Source of the DNA: Chitinophagaceae bacterium
Lineage (GTDB): Bacteria; Bacteroidota; Bacteroidia; Chitinophagales; Chitinophagaceae
NCBI GenBank assembly: GCA_017853235.1
Contig: JAFMJX010000039.1
Coordinates: forward strand, 1 to 11,933
Reading direction: 5' to 3'
Length of the DNA stretch: 11,933 nucleotides
Below, in pieces: positions 1 through 7,669 of this stretch. The translations under genes and the position numbers were made by a program. A model generated the notes under the pieces. That model had not been told where the DNA came from and ran no database searches. It worked only from the letters and a program-made list of their open reading frames with translations. Positions within the stretch are counted from its first letter, which is position 1. Each line of letters opens with the position of its first letter.

Positions 1-1212
1 AATACAAGTGTTGCTGTTGCCATCATGGCACATCAGTTTTATAATGAACCATCCAACAAAATAAAATTAGTGGGCATTACTGGTACCAATGGAAAAACGA
101 CGGTGGCGACATTGTTGTTTAAATTATTTAAAGGTTTAGGGTATACCTGTGGTTTAATTAGCACTGTTGAAAATCACATTGCCGATACCATTGTTCCAGC
201 GACGCATACTACCCCTGATGCAATTCAATTAAATGCATTATTGGATAAAATGGTGCAAGCGGGTTGCACACATGTATTTATGGAGGTAAGTAGTCATGCT
301 ATTCATCAACATCGCGTTACCGGATTAAATTTCACTGGCGGGGTATTTACAAATATTACACATGATCATTTAGATTATCATAAAACTTTCGAGGCTTATT
401 TGGATGCTAAAAAAGCATTCTTTGATCATTTGCCAAATGCAGCATTTGCCATCACCAATGTAGATGATAAAAATGGTGCTCAAATGTTAGCAGATACAAA
501 AGCGAATAGGTTGACTTATGCATTACATGCACCAGCAACGTATAAAGGAAAAATATTAGAGAATCAATTGCATGGATTGGTATTGTTGGTGAATGAAATT
601 GAAGTGCATTGCAGGTTGATTGGCATTTTTAATGCCTATAATTTTTTAGCAGTGTATGGCGTTGCTATTCAGTTGGGTGAAAAATCGGAGGAAGTGTTAA
701 CCATACTAAGTGCGTTAACTGGTGCAGAAGGTAGGTTTGATTATATCATTGGACTTGATCAACGTATAGGTATTGTTGATTATGCGCACACACCTGATGC
801 TTTAGAGAATGTTTTAACTACGATTGCAAAATTAAGAAAAGGAGAAGAGGATGTGATTACTGTGGTAGGATGTGGAGGTGATAGAGATAAAACCAAGCGT
901 CCAATTATGGCACAAGTGGCTTGTGATTTAAGTACAAAAGTATTTTTCACAAGTGACAATCCTCGTTCCGAGGATCCTAATGAGATCATCAAGGATATGG
1001 AACAGGGCTTGAGTAGTTCAGCAAAAAGGAAGTATATCAATATCGTGGATCGTAAAGAAGCAATCAAGGCGGCGGTGCATTTTTCAAAACCTGGAGATAT
1101 TATTTTAATTGCGGGGAAGGGGCATGAGAAATACCAAGATATTAAAGGTGTGAAACAACATTTTGATGATAAAGAAGTATTACAAAATTTATTTAACGAT
1201 TTAGCCAAATAA
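1..1212 (+). CDS. murE: UDP-N-acetylmuramoyl-L-alanyl-D-glutamate--2,6-diaminopimelate ligase MurE (5' partial)
   Basis: Cytoplasmic Mur ligase that uses ATP to add the third stem-peptide residue to UDP-MurNAc-L-Ala-D-Glu. The frame is open from base 1. The ATG at 25 is internal, because the residues before it (NTSVAVAI) read as normal MurE sequence ahead of the HQFYNEPS segment. About 403 residues are visible; the N-terminal UDP-substrate domain, roughly 90 residues, lies upstream. Counting from base 1, the ATP P-loop GTNGKTT is at residues 28-34, HDHLDYH at about 121-127, and the lysine expected to be carbamylated is at about 137 (YLDAKKAFF). The meso-diaminopimelate specificity motif DNPR is at 319-322, and GKGHEKYQ is near the C-terminus. 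DNPR is the known signature of DAP-adding rather than lysine-adding enzymes. The gene stops 7 bases before mraY, so the two are surely co-transcribed. It is intact over the visible part. Confidence 0.97.
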   Translation, partial: NTSVAVAIMAHQFYNEPSNKIKLVGITGTNGKTTVATLLFKLFKGLGYTCGLISTVENHIADTIVPATHTTPDAIQLNALLDKMVQAGCTHVFMEVSSHAIHQHRVTGLNFTGGVFTNITHDHLDYHKTFEAYLDAKKAFFDHLPNAAFAITNVDDKNGAQMLADTKANRLTYALHAPATYKGKILENQLHGLVLLVNEIEVHCRLIGIFNAYNFLAVYGVAIQLGEKSEEVLTILSALTGAEGRFDYIIGLDQRIGIVDYAHTPDALENVLTTIAKLRKGEEDVITVVGCGGDRDKTKRPIMAQVACDLSTKVFFTSDNPRSEDPNEIIKDMEQGLSSSAKRKYINIVDRKEAIKAAVHFSKPGDIILIAGKGHEKYQDIKGVKQHFDDKEVLQNLFNDLAK

Positions 1213-1219
1213 ACCTCCT

Positions 1220-2533
1220 ATGCTGTATCAATTATTTTCATGGTTAGATAAAACTTTTAATATTCCTGGATTAGGAGCATTTCAGTTTTTAACATTCCGT
1301 ATTGCAATGGCTATATTATTGTCCTTATTTATAGCAACAGTTTATGGAAAAAAAATGATTTTGTTTTTGCAGAAAAAACAAATTGGAGAAACGGTAAGAG
1401 AGTTAGGTTTAGCGGGCGAGCAGCAAAAAAAAGGTACACCAACCATGGGAGGTATCATCATATTGCTAAGTATATTGATTCCTACTTTATTATTTGCCAA
1501 TTTAGATAAAGTATATATCCGTTTAATGATTTTATGTACAGTTTGGTTGGGTGTAATAGGATTTTTTGATGATTATTTTAAAATAAAAGCAAGGAAGGAT
1601 GCACAAAACAAAGGAGAGGCATACAAAAAACAAAATAGTGATGGTTTAGCAGGTGTCTCCAAAATTATTGGACAAGTAGGATTGGGAATTATAATTGGAG
1701 TAACTCTTTATTTTAGTAATGCTGTGACTGTAGAGCGCGAAATTGTATCTGCTAGTATTTCAGGAAGTTTAGCAAAAGGTGAAAAAATTGCACAAGGCGC
1801 TGATGTTGTTATTCGTAAAATCAACGGAGTGGAAAGAAGATTTGTAAAGGTAAAAACTCCAATTACCACCATTCCATTTGTCAAAAATCATGAATTTAAT
1901 TATAGTAAGTTAATTACATGGATGGGACCAGGGGCTGAAAAATATACTTGGGTGATATATATTTTAATCGTCACTTTTATCATCACTGCAGTTTCAAATG
2001 GAGCAAATATTACAGATGGATTAGATGGTTTGGCAGCTGGAGTGAGCGCTATTATAGGTGCAGCCTTAGGTATCTTTATTTATGTTAGTGGTAACTATGT
2101 ATTCGCCGATTACTTAAACGTAATGTATATTCCAAATTTAGGGGAGTTATCCATTTTTGTTGGTGCATTTGTTGGTGCGTGCATTGGGTTTTTATGGTAT
2201 AATGCTTACCCTGCTCAGGTTTTTATGGGAGATACTGGAAGTTTAGCATTGGGAGGCATCATTGCATCCTTAGCGATCATTGTTAGAAAAGAATTATTAA
2301 TACCTATTTTTTGTGGTGTGTTTTTAGTTGAAAACTTAAGTGTGATCATTCAGGTATCTTATTTTAAATACACACGTAAAAAATATGGGGAAGGTCGAAG
2401 AATATTTTTAATGAGCCCTTTGCATCATCATTATCAAAAGAAAGGGTTCCATGAAAGCAAAATTGCAGTTCGCTTTTGGATCATTACTATTTTATTAGTG
2501 GTGGCTTCTATCTTAACCTTAAAAACTCGTTAA
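1220..2533 (+). CDS. mraY: Phospho-N-acetylmuramoyl-pentapeptide-transferase MraY
   Basis: Integral membrane enzyme that moves phospho-MurNAc-pentapeptide from UDP onto undecaprenyl phosphate to give lipid I. The 437 residues include about ten hydrophobic segments. Catalytic motifs, in order, are TPTMGG (73-78), FDDYFK with the Asp pair at 117-118, NITDGLDGLAAG (263-274), MGDTGSLALGG (336-346) and the SPLHHHYQ triple-His loop (399-406). The protein is clearly longer than the 360 residues of E. coli MraY. The excess lies mainly between the fourth and fifth membrane helices (about residues 167-240), a periplasmic loop in the known fold. Long forms of MraY are usual in Bacteroidota as far as I recall. 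The ATG at 1220 gives the expected N-terminus. The 7 bases before it, ACCTCCT, offer no Shine-Dalgarno site. The stop is 2 bases before the proposed murD start. Confidence 0.97.
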   Translation: MLYQLFSWLDKTFNIPGLGAFQFLTFRIAMAILLSLFIATVYGKKMILFLQKKQIGETVRELGLAGEQQKKGTPTMGGIIILLSILIPTLLFANLDKVYIRLMILCTVWLGVIGFFDDYFKIKARKDAQNKGEAYKKQNSDGLAGVSKIIGQVGLGIIIGVTLYFSNAVTVEREIVSASISGSLAKGEKIAQGADVVIRKINGVERRFVKVKTPITTIPFVKNHEFNYSKLITWMGPGAEKYTWVIYILIVTFIITAVSNGANITDGLDGLAAGVSAIIGAALGIFIYVSGNYVFADYLNVMYIPNLGELSIFVGAFVGACIGFLWYNAYPAQVFMGDTGSLALGGIIASLAIIVRKELLIPIFCGVFLVENLSVIIQVSYFKYTRKKYGEGRRIFLMSPLHHHYQKKGFHESKIAVRFWIITILLVVASILTLKTR

Positions 2534-2535
2534 CA

Positions 2536-3876
2536 TTGGCGCATCAACTAGTCATATTGGGAGCAGGTGAAAGTGGTGTAGGGACCGCTTTATTAGCAAA
2601 GCAAAAAGGCTATGATGTATTTGTGTCTGATGCAAGTGTCATAAAGCCAATATTTTTAAAAGAATTGCAGGATAATGGTATCGAATTTGAATCAGGATCG
2701 CACAGTATAGAAAGAATTTTAAATGCTGATGAAGTAATGAAGAGTCCAGGTATTCCTGAAAAAAATGAATTGGTGAAAGCCATTCGAGCTAAAGGTATTC
2801 CAGTAGTAAGTGAAATTGAATTTGGATACAGATATAAAGGGAATAGTAAAATTGCTGCTATTACAGGAAGTAATGGAAAAAGTACAACCACTGCATTGTT
2901 ATATCATATTTGTCAAGTAGCTGAGCAAGATGTTGCAATGGTGGGTAATATTGGATATTCATTTGCACGTCAAATAGCTTTAGATCCAAAAGCTTTATAT
3001 GTCATTGAAGTAAGCTCTTTCCAATTAGATGATATTGTTTATTTCAAACCTGACATCGCTATTTTATTAAATATTTCAGAAGATCATTTAGATAGGTATA
3101 ATTACCAGTTTGAAAATTATATCAAAAGCAAATTTAGAATTATCGAAAATCAAACTGCTCAAGACTATTTCATTTATTGTATAGATGACGAAGTCATTGT
3201 AAAACATCTAGAACTACTAACTACTAATACTAACCCATTACCATTTTCTATGAAACAAGAAGTAAAAAAAGGAGGCTACATCAAAAATGATCAAATGATG
3301 TTAAAAATCCAAGAAGAACGCGTTACCATGAGCATTTATGATTTTGCTTTAAAAGGTAAGCACAATGCTTATAATTCCATGGCAGCAAGCATTGCAGCCA
3401 CTACCTTAGGAATTAGAAAAGAAAAAATTCGTGAAGCAGTGAGTAATTTTCACAGCTTAGAGCATCGAATGGAATTTGTTGCAACTGTTCGTGGAGTTGA
3501 TTTCATCAATGACAGTAAGGCAACCAATGTGAATAGTACTTGGTATGCTTTAGAGAGTATGCAAAAATCAACAGTTTTAATATTAGGGGGTGTTGATAAA
3601 GGAAATGATTATGCTTTAATTGCAGAATTAGTAAAAGAAAAAGTGAAAGCTATTGTTTGTATGGGTACCGACAATCAAAAAATAATAGCCTTCTTTAAGG
3701 ATATCGTACCTGTTATTGTGGAAACGGATAGTGCAAAAAAAGCAGTGACTGCATCCTTTAAGCTTGCCGAAAAAGGAGACGTGGTATTATTGAGTCCTGC
3801 TTGTGCCAGCTTTGATTTATTTAAAAATTATGAAGACAGAGGAGCACAATTTAAAGAGTCTGTAAAAGAATTATAG
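2536..3876 (+). CDS. murD: UDP-N-acetylmuramoyl-L-alanine--D-glutamate ligase MurD (TTG start)
   Basis: Cytoplasmic Mur ligase that adds D-Glu to UDP-MurNAc-L-Ala. From TTG 2536 it is 446 residues, the usual family size. The N-terminal Rossmann-like domain has VILGAGESGVG (6-16) and MKSPGIPE (68-75). The ATP domain has GSNGKSTT (111-118), VSSFQLDD (159-166) and SEDHLDRY (181-188), with K199 the likely carbamylated lysine. HNAYNSMAA (276-284), HRMEF (310-314), NDSKATN (325-331) and LSPACASFD (419-427) follow. There is no in-frame ATG ahead of the GAGESG motif. TTG 2536 lies 2 bases after the mraY stop and yields (M)AHQLVILGAGESG, matching the short start typical of MurD. An in-frame TTG at 2476 would add 20 residues that lie wholly within the last mraY helix in another frame, so I reject it. 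The next gene, ftsW, begins 2 bases after the stop. Gene identity is very sure; the start is fairly sure. Confidence 0.95.
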   Translation: MAHQLVILGAGESGVGTALLAKQKGYDVFVSDASVIKPIFLKELQDNGIEFESGSHSIERILNADEVMKSPGIPEKNELVKAIRAKGIPVVSEIEFGYRYKGNSKIAAITGSNGKSTTTALLYHICQVAEQDVAMVGNIGYSFARQIALDPKALYVIEVSSFQLDDIVYFKPDIAILLNISEDHLDRYNYQFENYIKSKFRIIENQTAQDYFIYCIDDEVIVKHLELLTTNTNPLPFSMKQEVKKGGYIKNDQMMLKIQEERVTMSIYDFALKGKHNAYNSMAASIAATTLGIRKEKIREAVSNFHSLEHRMEFVATVRGVDFINDSKATNVNSTWYALESMQKSTVLILGGVDKGNDYALIAELVKEKVKAIVCMGTDNQKIIAFFKDIVPVIVETDSAKKAVTASFKLAEKGDVVLLSPACASFDLFKNYEDRGAQFKESVKEL

Positions 3877-3878
3877 TC

Positions 3879-5195
3879 ATGTTTAACGAAACCACAGATA
3901 AATTGTTCTCTCAAATGCCTTCTATTGGTGGCATGAAAGAACATTTAGATCAAAGAACGAGGGGCGATAAATACATTTGGGGGTTAGTCATTGTATTGTC
4001 GTTAATTTCTATATTAGTGGTGTATAGTGCGACGGGTTCATTGGCCTATAAAATGTATCGTGGGAATACTAGTGTGTATTTGTTTAAACAAGTTATTTTT
4101 ACTTTAATTGGATTAGTAGTCATATTTGCATTACACAGAGTGAATTATACTGTCTTTTCTAGAATTGCTACTTTGTTATTTTTATTTTCAATACCTCTTT
4201 TAATTTATACTTTATTTTTTGGTGCAAAAATTAATGATGGAAGCAGATGGATTCGCCTACCTATCATTAATTTAACTATTCAAACAAGTGATTTAGCTAA
4301 GCTAGCTTTATTCATGTATCTCTCTCGCACTTTGAGTAAAAAACAGGAAGTGATAAAAGACTTCAAAAAAGGATTCTTGCCTGTCATTATTCCTGTATTC
4401 ATTATTTGTGGTTTGATTATGCCTGCTAATTTATCAAATGCATTATTAACAGGAGCCACATCACTACTACTTATGTTTATTGGTAGGGTTAGCTTTAAAC
4501 ATATCCTATTAACTATTGGAGTTGCATTGATACCTGTAGTCATTATTATAGGTGTAGCAATGGCAACACATCAAAAAGGCGTTCCTGTTGATAAAGCTGC
4601 AGTTGCTGAAAAAATGAAAGGATTTGGAAGATTTGGCACTTGGGTAAGCAGGGTACAAGATTTTATGTATGCCAATGAAAAGGAAGTTCCTTATCAGGTA
4701 CAACAAGCAAAAATTGCAATTGCTAATGGAGGCATATTTTTTGGATTAGGTCCAGGAAATAGTAGACAAAGAAATTTTTTGCCTCAAGCTTACAATGATT
4801 TTATATATGCTGTGATTATTGAGGAATACGGATTAATTGGTGCAGCATTCATCATTTTTATTTATTTAGTTTTTTTATTTAGATGTATCCGAATATTTAG
4901 AAGGTGTCCTTATGCTTTTGGTGCATTTATGGCGCTGGGATTAAGCTTTACATTGATCATTCAAGCAGTAGCAAATATGGCAGTGAATGTAAACTTAGTT
5001 CCAGTAACAGGAGTGACATTACCACTGGTGAGTATGGGAGGAAGTTCTTACATATTTACATGTTGTTCCATTGGTTTAATACTTAGTGTAGCAAGGAATG
5101 TGGAACAATTAGAAGGAAAAGCGCCAGAGGAAATTGAAATTGAAATACCAACAGAAAATAGTCAAACCGAAAATGGAACAACAGCCATTGCATAA
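3879..5195 (+). CDS. ftsW: Septal peptidoglycan polymerase FtsW (SEDS family)
   Basis: Multi-pass SEDS glycosyltransferase that polymerises lipid II at the septum, working with a class B penicillin-binding protein. That partner (FtsI) usually lies just upstream of murE in this cluster and is outside the window. The 438 residues begin with a cytoplasmic stretch of about 30 residues, followed by about ten membrane helices. Family marks are DGSRWI (120-125), YQVQQAKIAIANGG (272-285), GLGPGNS (289-295), PQAYNDFIYAVIIEEYG (302-318) and PVTGVTLPLVSMGGSS (375-390). D307 in NDFIY aligns with the Asp shown to be needed for activity in RodA and FtsW. The usual QPSE is QTSD here (135-138), and the usual QPDxG is replaced by PANLSNA (182-188). 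I recall similar variants in other Bacteroidota. The C-terminal tail after about residue 408 is rich in Glu and Thr and cytoplasmic. Its last 23 bases overlap murG. FtsW is preferred over RodA because of the dcw context. Confidence 0.96.
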   Translation: MFNETTDKLFSQMPSIGGMKEHLDQRTRGDKYIWGLVIVLSLISILVVYSATGSLAYKMYRGNTSVYLFKQVIFTLIGLVVIFALHRVNYTVFSRIATLLFLFSIPLLIYTLFFGAKINDGSRWIRLPIINLTIQTSDLAKLALFMYLSRTLSKKQEVIKDFKKGFLPVIIPVFIICGLIMPANLSNALLTGATSLLLMFIGRVSFKHILLTIGVALIPVVIIIGVAMATHQKGVPVDKAAVAEKMKGFGRFGTWVSRVQDFMYANEKEVPYQVQQAKIAIANGGIFFGLGPGNSRQRNFLPQAYNDFIYAVIIEEYGLIGAAFIIFIYLVFLFRCIRIFRRCPYAFGAFMALGLSFTLIIQAVANMAVNVNLVPVTGVTLPLVSMGGSSYIFTCCSIGLILSVARNVEQLEGKAPEEIEIEIPTENSQTENGTTAIA

Positions 5196-6288
5196 TACGA
5201 TAAGAATCATCATTGCGGGTGGTGGAACGGGAGGTCATATCTTCCCTGCCATTGCGGTAGCTAATGCCATTCAGGTGCAACAACCCGAAGCTGTTATTTT
5301 ATTTGTAGGGGCTAAAGGTAAAATGGAAATGGAAAAAGTGCCGCAAGCTGGCTATGCTATTAAAGGGTTAACGATTGCTGGTTTTAGCCGAACTCATTTA
5401 TTGAAAAACTGGAGTTTGCCTTTTAAATTATTAAAAAGCTATTTCGAGGTCAAATCCATATTTAATTCTTTTAAACCAAATGCAGTATTTGGAGTGGGGG
5501 GGTATTCAAGTTTTCCTGTCTTGAAATATGCGCAAAGTAAAGGGATCGCTACTTTTATTCATGAGTCAAATGCCTTTGCAGGTAAAGCCAATCAATGGTT
5601 AGGTGCAGACGCAACATCTATATTTACAGGTACTTCAGGCATGGAAAAGTTTTTTCCGGCTAGTAAAATTTTAGTGACAGGCAATCCAGTGCGAAAAAAT
5701 ATTGTTCAGCATCAGTATACTAAAACAGCTGCCTTATTACAATTTGGATTATTGCCCAATAAAAAGACCATATTAATTATGGGAGGAAGTTTAGGAGCTG
5801 CATCAATTAATAAAGTGATACAAAAACATTTGACTGAATTATCTAATGAAGGGGTTCAACTAATTTGGCAAACAGGAAAAACAAATGCCAATCAATATGT
5901 GGTGGCCTCGGAACCTTTTAAAAATGTGTACGTATCATCCTTTATTGATAATATGAGTGCTGCTTATGAAGCGGCAGATATCGTGATTAGCAGGTCTGGA
6001 GCAATGGCTGTGGCAGAAATTGGAATTGCAGGTAAAGCCGCCATTTTTGTTCCTTATCCGCACGCAGCAGAAGATCATCAAACTTTTAATGCTATGTCAT
6101 TGGTGCAACAAAATGCTGCTGAAATAGTGAAAGATCAAAATGCAGATACTGAATTGTTTCCTTGTTTACAAAAATTGATACATGATGAAAGCAAAGTAAA
6201 TACAATGAAACAGCGAATCGCTTCATTTGTGAAGTTAAATGCAGATGAAGTCATAGCAAATGTGATTTTAAAAAATTTTAAGAAATAA
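5173..6288 (+). CDS. murG: Lipid II synthase MurG (undecaprenyl-PP-MurNAc-pentapeptide GlcNAc transferase)
   Basis: Peripheral inner-membrane GT-B glycosyltransferase that adds GlcNAc from UDP-GlcNAc to lipid I, giving lipid II for FtsW. From ATG 5173 it has 371 residues, close to the family norm. The N-terminal glycine-rich loop AGGGTGGHIFPA is at 15-26, FGVGGYSSFP at 106-115 and HESNAFAGKAN at 130-140. TGNPVRKNI (169-177) leads into the C-terminal domain, with MGGSLGA (203-209), DNMSAAYEAAD (259-269), the donor-binding stretch SRSGAMAVAE (273-282) and PYPHAAEDHQTFNA (294-307). An in-frame TTG at 5134 would add 13 residues deep inside ftsW; the ATG fits the family start better and follows an A-rich stretch. 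The start overlaps the ftsW end by 23 bases in another frame, which suggests translational coupling. The gap to murC is 16 bases. Confidence 0.96.
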   Translation: MEQQPLHNTIRIIIAGGGTGGHIFPAIAVANAIQVQQPEAVILFVGAKGKMEMEKVPQAGYAIKGLTIAGFSRTHLLKNWSLPFKLLKSYFEVKSIFNSFKPNAVFGVGGYSSFPVLKYAQSKGIATFIHESNAFAGKANQWLGADATSIFTGTSGMEKFFPASKILVTGNPVRKNIVQHQYTKTAALLQFGLLPNKKTILIMGGSLGAASINKVIQKHLTELSNEGVQLIWQTGKTNANQYVVASEPFKNVYVSSFIDNMSAAYEAADIVISRSGAMAVAEIGIAGKAAIFVPYPHAAEDHQTFNAMSLVQQNAAEIVKDQNADTELFPCLQKLIHDESKVNTMKQRIASFVKLNADEVIANVILKNFKK

Positions 6289-6304
6289 ATTGATTAAAAC
6301 GAAT

Positions 6305-7669
6305 ATGAATCCATTAACCAATATCAAAAGAATTTATTTCATAGGAATAGGGGGTATCGGCATGAGTGCGTTAGCGCGTTATTTTAATACACAAGGTGTT
6401 TATGTTTCTGGATATGATAAAACGCCAACCCCACTCACAGATGATTTACAAAAGGAAGGAATACAAATACACTTTGAAGACGATCTTAATAAAATTGATA
6501 AAGAAGCTACTGTTATTGTTTACACCCCTGCAATTCCTGCAGAACATGGAGAATTAAATTATTATAAAGAGCATGGCTATCAAGTGGTTAAAAGAAGTGA
6601 TGTTTTAAATTGGATCACCGAAAATGCTTTCACCATTGGAATTGCGGGCACACATGGTAAAACTACTACCACCTCTATGACGGCGCATATTTTAAGAGAT
6701 TCAGGTTATGGGTGCAATGCTTTTTTAGGAGGTATTGCCTCCAATTACGATACTAATTTTTGGAGTCATGAACGAAATGTAGTGGTGGTGGAAGCTGATG
6801 AGTATGATCGTAGTTTTTTAAAATTATCTCCTAATATCGCAGTGATTACCGCAGTGGACCCTGATCATTTGGATATTTATGGTACCCCAGAAGAAGTATT
6901 GAAAGCATTTGGTCAATATGCAGATAAAATAAAGTCAGGGGGCACTTTAATTCAAAAATGGGGCACGACTGTTGTAACAACAAAAAAAGAAAAAAGTATT
7001 CATACATACGGGTATGATAAAAATGACGCTTCTTTTCATACCAAAAATTTAAAAGTGGTAGATGGGTCATATATTTTTGATGTGGTTCATCCCAATGGAA
7101 CATTACAAGACATCACATTGAATATGGGTGGATTGCATAATGTAGAAAATGCAACTGCAGCTATTGCTATAGCGTTGACTTTAGGTATTGATGATGCTAA
7201 AATTAAACAAGCGGTGAGCTCATTTAAAGGAGTGAAACGCAGATTTGAATACAAGGTAAAAACTGCTTCAAAAATTTTAATTGACGACTATGCACATCAT
7301 CCAGAAGAATTAAATGCATTAATAACTGGAGTGAGGAGTATATTCCCAAACGAAAAAATGGTCTTGGTTTTTCAACCACATTTATACAGTCGCACACAGG
7401 ATCAGTGCGATGGTTTTGTAGCAACCTTAGATCAAGCAGACGAGGTGATTTTATTACCCATTTACCCAGCAAGAGAGTTGCCTATTCCAGGAGTAACAAG
7501 TGAAATGTTGTTACGCAAAATGACTTTATCAAATAAGAAAATAATGAGTAAAGAAGAGTTGTTGAATTGGGCAAAAAATACTTCAGATAAATTAATTGTA
7601 ATGGCTGGTGCAGGAGATATTGATGCATGCATTATCAAAGTTCAAGCAATTCTTAATTCTGCTTCATGA
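6305..7669 (+). CDS. murC: UDP-N-acetylmuramate--L-alanine ligase MurC
   Basis: Cytoplasmic Mur ligase that attaches the first residue, L-Ala, to UDP-MurNAc with ATP. From ATG 6305 it is 454 residues, normal for MurC. The N-terminal UDP-binding domain has FIGIGGIGMSALA (12-24) and YTPAIPAEH (73-81). The ATP domain has GTHGKTTTT (115-123), VVEADEYDRSFL (161-172) and DPDHLDIYG (185-193). HNVENATAA (278-286), DDYAHHPEE (327-335), FQPHLYSRT (356-364) and YPARE (387-391) mark the C-terminal half. An in-frame TTG at 6290 just after the murG stop would add 5 residues, but the ATG preceded by an A-rich stretch is more likely. The stop TGA at 7667-7669 overlaps the ftsQ start in an ATGA arrangement, a typical sign of coupled translation. 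Confidence 0.97.
   Translation: MNPLTNIKRIYFIGIGGIGMSALARYFNTQGVYVSGYDKTPTPLTDDLQKEGIQIHFEDDLNKIDKEATVIVYTPAIPAEHGELNYYKEHGYQVVKRSDVLNWITENAFTIGIAGTHGKTTTTSMTAHILRDSGYGCNAFLGGIASNYDTNFWSHERNVVVVEADEYDRSFLKLSPNIAVITAVDPDHLDIYGTPEEVLKAFGQYADKIKSGGTLIQKWGTTVVTTKKEKSIHTYGYDKNDASFHTKNLKVVDGSYIFDVVHPNGTLQDITLNMGGLHNVENATAAIAIALTLGIDDAKIKQAVSSFKGVKRRFEYKVKTASKILIDDYAHHPEELNALITGVRSIFPNEKMVLVFQPHLYSRTQDQCDGFVATLDQADEVILLPIYPARELPIPGVTSEMLLRKMTLSNKKIMSKEELLNWAKNTSDKLIVMAGAGDIDACIIKVQAILNSAS

Noticed and set aside
25..27. ATG as the real start of murE
   Set aside because: The frame is open upstream and reads as MurE sequence; a start here would remove the UDP-substrate domain.
780..1208. Minus-strand open frame of 142 codons opposite murE
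   Set aside because: It lies wholly within a well-conserved murE region, has no recognisable domain, and its Ser/Leu/Phe-rich composition is what an antisense reading of this gene would give.
2476..2535. Longer murD start at TTG 2476
   Set aside because: The extra 20 residues come from mraY sequence in another frame and do not resemble a MurD N-terminus.
4904..5086. Plus-strand 60-codon frame inside ftsW
   Set aside because: It is an out-of-frame shadow of a conserved ftsW region with no protein-like features.
5134..5172. Longer murG start at TTG 5134
   Set aside because: It adds 13 residues inside ftsW, while an ATG at 5173 gives a normal MurG start.
6290..6304. Longer murC start at TTG 6290
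   Set aside because: ATG 6305 is closer to the usual distance from the GIGGIGMSA motif and has an A-rich lead; the TTG remains possible.
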